Origin: an uncultured Polaribacter sp.
GTDB taxonomy: Bacteria; Bacteroidota; Bacteroidia; Flavobacteriales; Flavobacteriaceae
Assembly: GCA_947497755.1 (NCBI GenBank)
Contig: CANMHT010000012.1
Location: 52,919-116,918, forward strand
Reading direction: 5' to 3'
Length of the DNA: 64,000 bases
Below are positions 54,802 through 62,911 of the stretch, one piece after another. The position numbers and the translations under genes were made by a program. Under the pieces are notes generated by a model. It was given only the letters and a program-made list of their open reading frames with translations. It did not search any database and was not told the origin of the DNA. Numbering within the stretch: position 1 is the stretch's first letter; every line of letters begins with the position of its first letter.

Positions 54802-56085
54802 TTACGGGTGCTTTCTTAAGAAGTCTTCTAATAATTCTAGCTTCTTATCACCTAAAATAATATAAGTATAACCATCTATTTCTTGCTGAATCTGGATTCC
54901 TCCTTTTTCTAAAGAAACTATTTTAGATTTCCCTGTGTAATTACCTCCTTCGTCAGTTGCATCAGCTACTTTTGTTCCATTTTGATTAACCCAAGATATT
55001 CCTTCATCATTCACTACTTGGTATTTTCCATTATGAAAAGCTCCAATACCTTTATAATTTTGGCTCTTTAACACTGTTCCATCTAAACTACATAAGAATC
55101 CAAAAAGAGAATAATCAGATAAGTACAATGCATACACACCACCACCAATATGGCCTCCAAAATCAAAATAACGTTTCTCTATTCTAACCTGACCATCCTT
55201 ATTATACTTTTCTATCTTATCATTCTTCTTCAACTCTTTAAACAAAGCTTTTTGATCTGCAACAGTAACAAATTTTTTTGTGTTTAAATTATAGATAAAT
55301 GCTTTTAAAGAATTGTTTGGATACGTTACAATTGTTCCATTACCTCTTGGCAACATAACAGTACCATAATGAGTAGACAAAGTATTAAACTCTGATACAC
55401 TTGGCAATAAGCCTCCGGTTTTTGTATTTGAATTATACGCATATACTTTAGTCGGTTCTGTTGCATTATTTAAAAGTAAAAAATAACCATCAAAAGCTTT
55501 TACATCTTTATAAGTATCAGCTTTAACAATCGTATTCCCAAGATGATCAATAATTCCTATAAAGTCTCCTTTTTTAAAGATGGCTACATTATTTTTATTA
55601 AATGCTTTAACACTGTTAATTTCTAAGGTTAAGGCATCCGCTCTTTTTTGCCACACCGTTTTTAAAGAATCTATTCTTCTTGCTTCTTTTTCTCTGGCTA
55701 ATCTTGCTTTTTCTTGCTTTACTCTTTCGGCTTCTATTTTTTCCAACTCCTCTTCAATCGTCACATACAAATCAAGTAACATCGTATAATCTTCAGTGTT
55801 TTTATTTTTCACCAATTGAAAGTAATACTTTGCATATTTCTTTGCTTCTTCATACTGCTTCAATTCATACTGAATCAGTGTTCCTAATCGAGCAATATCT
55901 GCTTTGTTAACACTATCCAATAATTTGATTGCTTTGTTAAAATTCTTATTCGCTTCATCAATTTCTAAGTTCGAATAATTTTTTTGTGCTTTTCTGATAT
56001 AAACACCCGCAATTTCTTTGTTTGTTTGTCCGTAAAAAGAAAGGCTAAGACATACTAAAATAAATGAAAGAAAATATTTTTTCAT
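54802..56085 (-). CDS. Secreted TPR and WG-repeat-like protein
   Basis: 427 residues. Signal peptide YFLSFILVCLSLSFYGQ. Residues ~25-115 are TPR-like helices (NKNFNKAIKLLDSVNKADIA), followed by a charged coiled coil (EKIEAERVKQEKARLAREK). The C-terminal ~270 residues consist of WG/KWG-like beta repeats (KGDFIGIIDHLGNTIVKAD, YSLFGFLCSLDGTVLKSQ, GISWVNQNGTKV). Likely periplasmic or surface-exposed; function unknown. Confidence 0.8.
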   Translation of the reverse strand: MKKYFLSFILVCLSLSFYGQTNKEIAGVYIRKAQKNYSNLEIDEANKNFNKAIKLLDSVNKADIARLGTLIQYELKQYEEAKKYAKYYFQLVKNKNTEDYTMLLDLYVTIEEELEKIEAERVKQEKARLAREKEARRIDSLKTVWQKRADALTLEINSVKAFNKNNVAIFKKGDFIGIIDHLGNTIVKADTYKDVKAFDGYFLLLNNATEPTKVYAYNSNTKTGGLLPSVSEFNTLSTHYGTVMLPRGNGTIVTYPNNSLKAFIYNLNTKKFVTVADQKALFKELKKNDKIEKYNKDGQVRIEKRYFDFGGHIGGGVYALYLSDYSLFGFLCSLDGTVLKSQNYKGIGAFHNGKYQVVNDEGISWVNQNGTKVADATDEGGNYTGKSKIVSLEKGGIQIQQEIDGYTYIILGDKKLELLEDFLRKHP

Positions 56086-56149
56086 AGTTGTTTTCGTAGT
56101 TGAATCGTTGTTAGTTAATGCAATATAGTAATTTATGTCTTTTTTAATA

Positions 56150-57127
56150 CTAAAAGTTTTTAAATTCTAGTAATTTACCATCCTTATCTGCATAAATAAG
56201 CACAGCTTTTACATGTTTATATTTGTTTAAAAATACCTTTACGTTTTCTAATCCCATAGCCATAAAAGCGGTAGCATAAGCATCTACATCTGCACAATCT
56301 GATGCTGCAATTACAGAAGCACTTAATAAATTACTTTCTGTAGCAAACCCTGTTTTTGGGTTTACTGTATGTACATATTTTTTCCCTTCTTTGGTAATTC
56401 TAAACTTTCTATAATTACCAGATGTTGCCATAGATTCATTAATAAGTTCTACCGTAGAATGTAAAGACTGTGTTCCATCAGTATTTGGTTTTTCAATAGC
56501 TACTTTCCAATAATTTCCTTTACTATTTTTTCCTCTTGCTCTAATTTCACCTCCAATTTCTACCAGATAATTAGTAATCTTCTTGCTCTCTAAAAAACGC
56601 CCTATCACATCAATACCATATCCTTTTCCAATCGAATTAAAATCTAAATAAATTTCTGGAGATTCCTTTTTTAATTTTCCGTTAACAAGATTAACCTTAT
56701 CTAAACCAACAAGCTCCATCATTTTAGCTACTTGAACGCTATCTAAGTTTTTCAATGTTTTTTTAGGTCCAAACCCCCAAGCATTTACCAAATTGCCCAC
56801 TGTTGGATCAAAATAGCCACTTGTTTCTTTATAAATTCTTTTTGATTTCTCTATCACTTCTGTAAAAAACGCATCCAATACAACTGTAGAATCACCTTTG
56901 TTTACTTTAGAAATATCTGAAGTTGGAATATAAGTAGAAGTTGATTGATTGACTAGTTGAAATAAACTATCAATAGATTTTTGATAGGTGTTTGAGTTAC
57001 TGTTTAGAAAAGTAATATGATAAGTAGTACCAAAAACAAATCCCTCTAACTTAATATTTTGCAATTGTTTTTCTGATTTACAAGACATCAAAACAGTTAC
57101 AAATAGTAGTAAAAAATACTTTTTCAT
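56150..57127 (-). CDS. apbE: FAD:protein FMN transferase (ApbE), lipoprotein
   Basis: 325 residues from the ATG at 57127, which gives a lipoprotein signal MKKYFLLLFVTVLMSC; the longer frame to 57172 spans a -7 box and is rejected. ApbE motifs: GTTYHITF, the flavin-binding DFNSIGKGYGIDVIGRFL, VEIGGEIRARG and MATSGNYRKF, with VHTVNPKTG and ADVDAYATAFMAMG near the end. It covalently attaches FMN to target proteins such as Nqr/Rnf subunits, acting at the outer face of the inner membrane. Confidence 0.95.
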   Translation of the reverse strand: MKKYFLLLFVTVLMSCKSEKQLQNIKLEGFVFGTTYHITFLNSNSNTYQKSIDSLFQLVNQSTSTYIPTSDISKVNKGDSTVVLDAFFTEVIEKSKRIYKETSGYFDPTVGNLVNAWGFGPKKTLKNLDSVQVAKMMELVGLDKVNLVNGKLKKESPEIYLDFNSIGKGYGIDVIGRFLESKKITNYLVEIGGEIRARGKNSKGNYWKVAIEKPNTDGTQSLHSTVELINESMATSGNYRKFRITKEGKKYVHTVNPKTGFATESNLLSASVIAASDCADVDAYATAFMAMGLENVKVFLNKYKHVKAVLIYADKDGKLLEFKNF

Positions 57128-57147
57128 CTTAATAATTATATAAAATG

Positions 57148-57155
57148 CAAAGATA
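57148..57155 (-). promoter_or_regulatory. -7 box TATCTTTG for apbE
   Basis: Exact TAnnTTTG match on the minus strand, 20 bases before ATG 57127; decides this start over 57172. Confidence 0.65.
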
Positions 57156-57222
57156 CATGATAAAATACTCATAAAAACATCATAAAAAGCTGTTAATGAC
57201 TATTTTTTTACAATCTATTTTT

Positions 57223-57230
57223 TACATTTG
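57223..57230 (+). promoter_or_regulatory. -7 box TACATTTG for the OmpA-like gene
   Basis: Exact TAnnTTTG match 25 bases before the ATG at 57256. Confidence 0.55.
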
Positions 57231-57255
57231 CTTAACAAATAATTTTTAATAAAAA

Positions 57256-58122
57256 ATGAAAAAAGTACTTCTATCCCTAACGGTTGTTTTTTTGCTAAGT
57301 TCTTGTGTATCAAAAAAGGAATATGCAGCATTAGAAGCAAACCATCAAAAGACTAAAGAAGAGTTATTAGCAGTAAAAACTAATTTAACTAAATGTTTAA
57401 TTGACAAAGAAAAGAATCAATCTCTTTCTACTGCGTATAAATCTAAAATTTCTGACTTAGAGAGTACGGTAAAAACCTTACAGCAAGACAAGAAAAAAAC
57501 CTTAGAATTTGTTGACAACTTAACAGTTCTTACTAAAGGAGCGAATGATAACATTAAAGAGACTTTAATTCAGTTAAGCAAAAAAGATCAGTATATTAAA
57601 TACATCAGAAAAGCGATGACAAAGAAAGACTCTTTGAATTTAGCAGTTGCTTTTCACTTAAAGAAAGAATTAAAAGAAGGTTTGGATGATGAAGACATTG
57701 AAATTAATGTTGAAAAAACAGTAGTTTTCATTTCTATTTCTGATAAATTATTATTTAAAAGTGGTAGTTATAGTGTAACTGAAAAAGCATACAAAGTATT
57801 AGAAAAAGTTGCTACAGTTATTAATGGACAACCAAATATGGATGTAATGATTGAAGGGCATACAGATTCTAAAACTATTAAGAATGATGTATTACAAGAT
57901 AACTGGGACTTATCTGCAAAAAGAGCAACATCTATTACAAGAATATTACAACACAGATTTAAAGTAGCTCCAAGTAGATTAATTGCTGCTGGTAGATCTA
58001 GTTATGTTCCTTTAGCTGCAAACGATACTCCAGCAAATAGAGCAAAAAATAGAAGAACAAAAATTATTATCATGCCAAGATTAGATCAATTCTTTAATTT
58101 ATTAGAAGAAAAAGCTGATTAA
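57256..58122 (+). CDS. OmpA-family lipoprotein
   Basis: 288 residues. Signal peptide with lipobox LLSSC, a coiled-coil domain at ~20-125, and a C-terminal OmpA domain with IEGHTDSKTIKNDVLQDNWD, LSAKRATSITRIL and NRAKNRRTKIII that binds peptidoglycan. It ties the outer membrane to the cell wall. Single-gene transcript with its own promoter box and a strong terminator. Confidence 0.94.
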   Translation: MKKVLLSLTVVFLLSSCVSKKEYAALEANHQKTKEELLAVKTNLTKCLIDKEKNQSLSTAYKSKISDLESTVKTLQQDKKKTLEFVDNLTVLTKGANDNIKETLIQLSKKDQYIKYIRKAMTKKDSLNLAVAFHLKKELKEGLDDEDIEINVEKTVVFISISDKLLFKSGSYSVTEKAYKVLEKVATVINGQPNMDVMIEGHTDSKTIKNDVLQDNWDLSAKRATSITRILQHRFKVAPSRLIAAGRSSYVPLAANDTPANRAKNRRTKIIIMPRLDQFFNLLEEKAD

Positions 58123-58143
58123 TTTTTGAGTATATAGTACAAT

Positions 58144-58175
58144 AAAAAGCCGGCTTCTAAAGAAGCGGGCTTTTT
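58144..58175. terminator. Bidirectional terminator
   Basis: Stem AAAAAGCCGGCTTC/GAAGCGGGCTTTTT with one mismatch and a TAAA loop, 22 bases after the OmpA stop. The A/T tracts on both sides allow use by the convergent helicase operon too. Confidence 0.85.
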
Positions 58176-58189
58176 ATATTCTTTATTTG

Positions 58190-58552
58190 TTATAAAACCT
58201 CAATAAAATCATCAAAAGCAACATAATACGGTTGGTTTTTAAATACAGGATTATCTACACTTTCTGCATTTGCAATTCCAACACCAGCAAACCATACTTT
58301 AGCATTTTGCTTTTTTGCATGCTCTTTAAAAGTTTCCATCCAAAGTACATCATAGCTTTCTGGATTTTGGATATTTTTGCTGGTTTTTACCAACACAAAA
58401 ATAGTTGGTTCTCCTTTTTTAAATAAAACAAATTGAGGATGTCTTTTTAGTTGACTATTAACTGCTACAAACTCATATCCCATTTCTTGTAGTTTTTTTC
58501 CTACAATGTTCATTCCTAAATTATGTAATTCTTGCGCTGTTAAAACCTCCAT
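58190..58552 (-). CDS. Conserved small protein, 120 residues, function unknown
   Basis: No signal peptide. Sequence shows an alpha-beta pattern (LGMNIVGKKLQEMGYEFVAV, FVLFKKGEPTIFVLVKTSK, KVWFAGVGIANAES), reminiscent of a restriction-endonuclease-like fold, but this is a weak impression. Homologs in this bacterial family are often labelled as NADH-quinone reductase subunit F, which its size and lack of Fe-S and flavin motifs do not support. The start overlaps the last base of the DEAD-box helicase stop, so they are cotranscribed. Confidence 0.7.
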   Translation of the reverse strand: MEVLTAQELHNLGMNIVGKKLQEMGYEFVAVNSQLKRHPQFVLFKKGEPTIFVLVKTSKNIQNPESYDVLWMETFKEHAKKQNAKVWFAGVGIANAESVDNPVFKNQPYYVAFDDFIEVL

Positions 58553-59913
58553 TATTTACGTTTCTTGTTACGTTTATTGTAGTTCTTATCTCCTCTTGTT
58601 TTTGGCTTCTTATATTTTTTAGCAATTTCTCTTCGGTAAGAGCCTCCTTGATTGGTTTTCTTGTTCTTTTCACTCTTCTCATGAAATGCAGGACCAGGAA
58701 CATATTCTAACTTTGTTCTATTTTTAGAGATCTCTCCATCTTCTCTTGGCCTTTCATCTTCTGTTAATTGTTTAGAAATTTCTACTTCTTCTGGTAAAGA
58801 TAATTTCGGAATCTCTACATCCATTAAAGTTTCTATTGCAGCCTTATGCTCTTGTTCTTTTTCAGTAGAAAATAAAATTGAATGACCTTCTTGCTCTGCT
58901 CTACCAGTTCTACCAATTCTATGCATGTAGTTTTCTGGGAATTTTGGAGTATCAAAATTAATGACATGACTCACTTCTTCAAAATCCAATCCACGAGCCA
59001 TCACATCTGTTGCTACTAAAATTCGATTCATTCCCTCATCAAATTGTCGAATAGAACGTATTCTATAATTCTGAGTTTTATTAGAATGAATTACACAAAT
59101 TTCATCTGCATAAGAGTTATCTAAAGATGCAAACAACAAGTCAGCACTTCTTTTAAAAGCTACAAACACCAATACTTTTTTATAGGTTTCTTTATCTTTT
59201 AACAAATGATTTAAAAGATTCACTTTGGTAAAAAAGTTTGGTACATCATAGCATTGTTGTGCAATGTTATCCAACGGTGTTCCACTAACCGCAATAGATA
59301 CTTTTTTAGGTGATTTAAAATAATCAGTAATCAAAGCGTCAACATCATCAGTCATGGTAGCAGAGAACATAATGTTTTGTCTTCTCTCTGGTAATATTTC
59401 AAAAATATTTAACAGCTGAAAACGAAACCCTAAATCCAACATAACATCCACTTCATCAATCACTAATTTCTGAATACTCTTTAGGTTTAGCGCTTTGCTC
59501 AATGCTAAATCGTACAATCTACCAGGAGTAGCAACAACAACATCAGTTCCTTGAGCAATTGCTCTTTTTTGAGTATTGATATTTGTTCCTCCATAAACGC
59601 CTTCTACACGCAATGTAATATATTTGGCAAGCTTTTCGATTTCTTCTACAACTTGCAATACCAATTCTCTTGTTGGCACTAATACCAAAACTCTTGGATG
59701 CTGCTGTACAGAATATTTTAAATCTCTTAATATTGGCATCATATAGGCAAAGGTTTTTCCTGTACCTGTTTGAGCAATTCCTACAACATCTTTACCTGAT
59801 CTTACTACAGAAAATGCTTCTGCTTGAATAGGTGTAGGTTTTTCGAAACCCAAGTCGTCTATAGCGTTAAAAAGTTGTTTGGATAAATTTAAATCTTCAA
59901 AAGTAACTTGCAT
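58552..59913 (-). CDS. DEAD-box RNA helicase (DEVD variant)
   Basis: 453 residues from the ATG at 59913; the longer start at 59934 lies within the -7 box. Motifs in order: Q motif KPTPIQAEAF, AQTGTGKT, PTRELVLQ, TPGRL, DEVDVML (motif II with Val for Ala), SAT, and HRIGRTGR. The C-terminal ~60 residues are very Lys/Arg-rich and probably bind RNA. Likely acts in ribosome assembly or RNA turnover. Followed by the 120-residue gene with a one-base overlap. Confidence 0.95.
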   Translation of the reverse strand: MQVTFEDLNLSKQLFNAIDDLGFEKPTPIQAEAFSVVRSGKDVVGIAQTGTGKTFAYMMPILRDLKYSVQQHPRVLVLVPTRELVLQVVEEIEKLAKYITLRVEGVYGGTNINTQKRAIAQGTDVVVATPGRLYDLALSKALNLKSIQKLVIDEVDVMLDLGFRFQLLNIFEILPERRQNIMFSATMTDDVDALITDYFKSPKKVSIAVSGTPLDNIAQQCYDVPNFFTKVNLLNHLLKDKETYKKVLVFVAFKRSADLLFASLDNSYADEICVIHSNKTQNYRIRSIRQFDEGMNRILVATDVMARGLDFEEVSHVINFDTPKFPENYMHRIGRTGRAEQEGHSILFSTEKEQEHKAAIETLMDVEIPKLSLPEEVEISKQLTEDERPREDGEISKNRTKLEYVPGPAFHEKSEKNKKTNQGGSYRREIAKKYKKPKTRGDKNYNKRNKKRK

Positions 59914-59931
59914 TGATTGTAATTTGAGTTG

Positions 59932-59939
59932 CAAAGATA
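59932..59939 (-). promoter_or_regulatory. -7 box TATCTTTG for the helicase gene
   Basis: Exact TAnnTTTG match on the minus strand, 18 bases before ATG 59913; overlaps the alternative start at 59934. Confidence 0.65.
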
Positions 59940-59957
59940 CACTTTCTAAAAATGTAC

Positions 59958-60752
59958 TTAGTCTAAAATCAATTTTAGTCGATCTGTATATTTTTTAAAG
60001 GTTCTTACATTATGGTGAGTTCCTTTTTCTAGTAAAATCAATTCTTTAGATTTAGTCGGAATTAACTGAAATAATTTTTTACTTCCTTTAAAAGGAGTAA
60101 CCTTATCATCTGTTCCATGAAAAATTGTTACTGAACTTGCTATCTTTTTAGCTAATAAGTTTGTTGGAAATTTAAAGTTTAATAAAAACTTCGGAATCAC
60201 TTTATAAGTATAATTAGCTGCATGATGTAAACTATAAAAAGGTGCTTCTAAAATCAAATGCTTTGGACTTCTTTCTGAAGCTACTTTAGCCGCGAATGTT
60301 GTTCCTAAAGAACGTCCATAAACTACAATTTGATTGTCAGAATAATGCTTTTTCACATATTCGTAACTTAAGAGAGCATCTTGATACATCTTTGCTTCAT
60401 CAAATGCTCCAGTACTTTTTCCATAGCCTCTATAATCAATTACAAATACATCATAATTGTATTTTGTAAAATAAGACGTAATCTCTCCCCAGCGAATCAA
60501 ATTCCCTTTATTTCCATGAAAAAACAATACTATTCCTTTTGGATTTTCTGCTTTAATATGTAATCCATTTATGGTTTCATTATCTGAAGTTTTTAAGTTT
60601 ACTTCTTCAAAATCAAAGTCAAAATTATACGTATAATTAGTTGGTATTTCTTCTGATAAGAAAATCAACTTTTCCTGAAAAACATGTAAAATTCCCATAA
60701 ACAATAAATATAAGGATAGTATCCAAACTACAATAACTTTAAATCGTTTCAT
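59958..60752 (-). CDS. Alpha/beta hydrolase, membrane-anchored (BEM46-like)
   Basis: 264 residues. One N-terminal membrane segment (VIVVWILSLYLLFMGILHVF), then an alpha/beta hydrolase with oxyanion motif FFHGNKGN, nucleophile elbow YGRSLGTT (Ser), acid HGTDDKVTPF (Asp) and KGTHHNV (His): the full triad is present. BEM46/ABHD13-like architecture; substrate unknown. It overlaps the upstream paralog by four bases. Confidence 0.9.
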   Translation of the reverse strand: MKRFKVIVVWILSLYLLFMGILHVFQEKLIFLSEEIPTNYTYNFDFDFEEVNLKTSDNETINGLHIKAENPKGIVLFFHGNKGNLIRWGEITSYFTKYNYDVFVIDYRGYGKSTGAFDEAKMYQDALLSYEYVKKHYSDNQIVVYGRSLGTTFAAKVASERSPKHLILEAPFYSLHHAANYTYKVIPKFLLNFKFPTNLLAKKIASSVTIFHGTDDKVTPFKGSKKLFQLIPTKSKELILLEKGTHHNVRTFKKYTDRLKLILD

Positions 60753-61618
60753 TTTTTAGACTTCCTTTTATTCCTTATAAAATCTATACTTGTGTTTTCT
60801 CTATCTACTGAAGTTATTCCGTCAGATAATAATATTTCTTTCAATGCTCTATGGTAACTTTCAAAGTTGTGTAAATTCTTATGTCCTCCATCAATAATAG
60901 GATACAAACGAGTTAATTCTGGTCGCATTTTAGACAGCTGTAAACTAGACTTAAATTTAATTACTTTGTCATTTGTTCCATGGATAATTTTAATTGGACA
61001 ATCTACATATTTTATCCATTTGTATGTTGGCATTTGGTAACGCATTACCAAACCTAATGGTATAAAAGGCAAATATCTTTTTACATTTTTAGACATGCTA
61101 AAATAAGGGCAAGCTAAAATCAACATCTTAGGGTTGTTCATAGAAGCTACTTTAGTCGCCAGTCCTGTTCCTAATGAACGACCATAGACAATAATATTCT
61201 CTTCCTTAACAATTTTCTTTAGCTTATCGTACACCAATAAAGCATCATCTTTCATTGATTGCTGACTTATTTTGCCTGTACTTTTTCCAAAACCTCGATA
61301 ATCAATCATAATCACATCATAGCCGTACAATGTAAAATCTACCGCAAATTTCCCCCAACCTTTAATACTTTTTGTATTCCCTTTTAGATAATAGACTACA
61401 CCTTTAGAGTTTGTTGCTTTAAAATGCAAACCATTAATAACAACACCTTTTTTAATTTCTAAATTGTATTCTTTTACTTCTTGATTTTGATACTGAAACT
61501 GAAAATCTTTTGGCAGTTTTTCTGGATGAAACAAAAAATGTTCTTGAAAAAAATAAAGTACAATACTAATAACAGCAATTACTGATACAATAATTATGAC
61601 AATACTAGTATAACTCAT
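60749..61618 (-). CDS. Alpha/beta hydrolase, membrane-anchored (paralog)
   Basis: 289 residues. N-terminal membrane segment (IVIIIVSVIAVISIVLYFF), nucleophile elbow YGRSLGTG, acid HGTNDKVIKF and DGGHKNLHNF. Same architecture as the downstream gene, which overlaps it by four bases: a duplicated, translationally coupled pair. The oxyanion region reads VYYLKGNTKSIKG where the neighbour has FFHGNKGN, so the His-Gly turn is lost and activity may differ. Confidence 0.88.
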   Translation of the reverse strand: MSYTSIVIIIVSVIAVISIVLYFFQEHFLFHPEKLPKDFQFQYQNQEVKEYNLEIKKGVVINGLHFKATNSKGVVYYLKGNTKSIKGWGKFAVDFTLYGYDVIMIDYRGFGKSTGKISQQSMKDDALLVYDKLKKIVKEENIIVYGRSLGTGLATKVASMNNPKMLILACPYFSMSKNVKRYLPFIPLGLVMRYQMPTYKWIKYVDCPIKIIHGTNDKVIKFKSSLQLSKMRPELTRLYPIIDGGHKNLHNFESYHRALKEILLSDGITSVDRENTSIDFIRNKRKSKK

Positions 61619-61674
61619 TTTTAAAATAATTTACACTAAACTACTGATAATTAAAACAATAAAAAAATACAGTC

Positions 61675-61839
61675 TTATACTGTACTTGTTTTTATAAATG
61701 ATTTATGGATTAACCATACAAACAAATAATTCGTTTTACATTTTTGACATTTAAACCTCTTACTTGTTAATATAAATTTCTCCAAAAAAGTTCTTCGAAC
61801 CCTTTTAATCTTAGTTGATTTACATTTTGGACATTTCAT
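61675..61839 (-). CDS. Small zinc-ribbon protein, 54 residues
   Basis: Complete ATG-to-TAA frame of 55 codons including the stop. Two CxxC knuckles, C3-x2-C6 (MKCPKCKS) and C31-x2-C34 (FKCQKCKT), with a basic stretch between (KIKRVRRT), are typical of a zinc ribbon. Size and charge suggest nucleic-acid or protein binding. No family name assigned. It lies between the paralogous hydrolases and PorP/SprF. Confidence 0.6.
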   Translation of the reverse strand: MKCPKCKSTKIKRVRRTFLEKFILTSKRFKCQKCKTNYLFVWLIHKSFIKTSTV

Positions 61840-61924
61840 TTCCCCCTATTTTGCCTAAAGTTACTTATTTACAATTGTTTATTCCATTTAAGCTTCTAAA
61901 AATCAGTTATTTCTTTCTGAAAAT

Positions 61925-61960
61925 AGAAATCCCACACAAATATATATGCATGGGATTTCT
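61925..61960 (-). terminator. Hairpin after the PorP/SprF gene
   Basis: Perfect 10-bp arms AGAAATCCCA/TGGGATTTCT with a 16-base AT-rich loop; on the minus strand it is followed by ATTTTC, 32 bases after the PorP/SprF stop. Confidence 0.6.
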
Positions 61961-61992
61961 ATGTTATCTATTTATTATTGATTTAATAATCT

Positions 61993-62871
61993 CTAAAACC
62001 GATATCTCACCAACATTTCAAGCGAGCCATTGTTGTTAATTTGGTTGATCTTTGATGTTGTAAAATCATAAGCTGCTCCAAAACGTAGGTTGTCCATGAT
62101 GTTAAACAGTGTAAATACAGAATACATCTCATCGAGTCTGTAATTCATCCCTGCCTGTATCTGATTGTATCCAACTGTAGCACTAATATCTGTTGATGAT
62201 GGTGCTCCTTTGGTACTTCTATGCATAAAAGCTGGTGTGATTTGTACATTTTCATTGATCTTAAAATGATATCCTGCTCCATAATATAAATGCAAGTTAT
62301 CTACCGCTGCTTTGGGTGCATTTCCATGTTTGATGTATCGCTTTCCATTTAAAAAGTTCGGTGTGGAGATACTCACATAATACTTCTCATGCTTTAAATA
62401 CATCCCTGCTCCAAACTGTGTATTGATAAAACTCTGGTTTCTACTAAACAAGGGATCATTTCCTAAAGCTCCTGCCTTTTTTAAATCAATGTTTACTATC
62501 GATGCTCCTGTCTTTACCCCAAAGTATAAATCATGCGTTTGTGAGAGTTGTAGTTTGTAAGATAGATCTACTGTTAGGTCTGTTTCTTGTAATACAAACA
62601 CCTGATCTCTTACCAAAGAAACTCCCAATCCAAGTCCGTTTTTAAGTGGACTCACATAATTTAATGCCTGTGTGTTTGGAGCATCACTCACACCTACCCA
62701 TTGGCTTCTATATCCCAAACTAATTTGTTGGGCATCTGTACTTCCTGCAAAAGCAGGATTGATAATATTCATATTAAAGTTATACAAGGTAAAGTTGGGG
62801 TCTTGTTGTGCCACACTCTTTTGTATAAAACAAACCGCTATAAGGAGCAATATATATTGAATTTTTTTCAT
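61993..62871 (-). CDS. Type IX secretion system membrane protein PorP/SprF family
   Basis: 292 residues. Signal peptide YILLLIAVCFIQKSVAQ, then QQDPNFTLYNFNMNIINPAF with the family hallmark NPAFAG, and beta-barrel strands to the C-terminal aromatic residue (LVRYRF). PorP/SprF proteins are outer-membrane partners of T9SS type B cargo. Its gene starts 40 bp after the stop of a type B cargo protein, the standard pairing, so the two are likely coexpressed and this barrel anchors or escorts that cargo. Confidence 0.93.
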   Translation of the reverse strand: MKKIQYILLLIAVCFIQKSVAQQDPNFTLYNFNMNIINPAFAGSTDAQQISLGYRSQWVGVSDAPNTQALNYVSPLKNGLGLGVSLVRDQVFVLQETDLTVDLSYKLQLSQTHDLYFGVKTGASIVNIDLKKAGALGNDPLFSRNQSFINTQFGAGMYLKHEKYYVSISTPNFLNGKRYIKHGNAPKAAVDNLHLYYGAGYHFKINENVQITPAFMHRSTKGAPSSTDISATVGYNQIQAGMNYRLDEMYSVFTLFNIMDNLRFGAAYDFTTSKINQINNNGSLEMLVRYRF

Positions 62872-62911
62872 GTTGTTAACTGTTATAAATGTATTGCAAT
62901 ATTGTTGAGGG

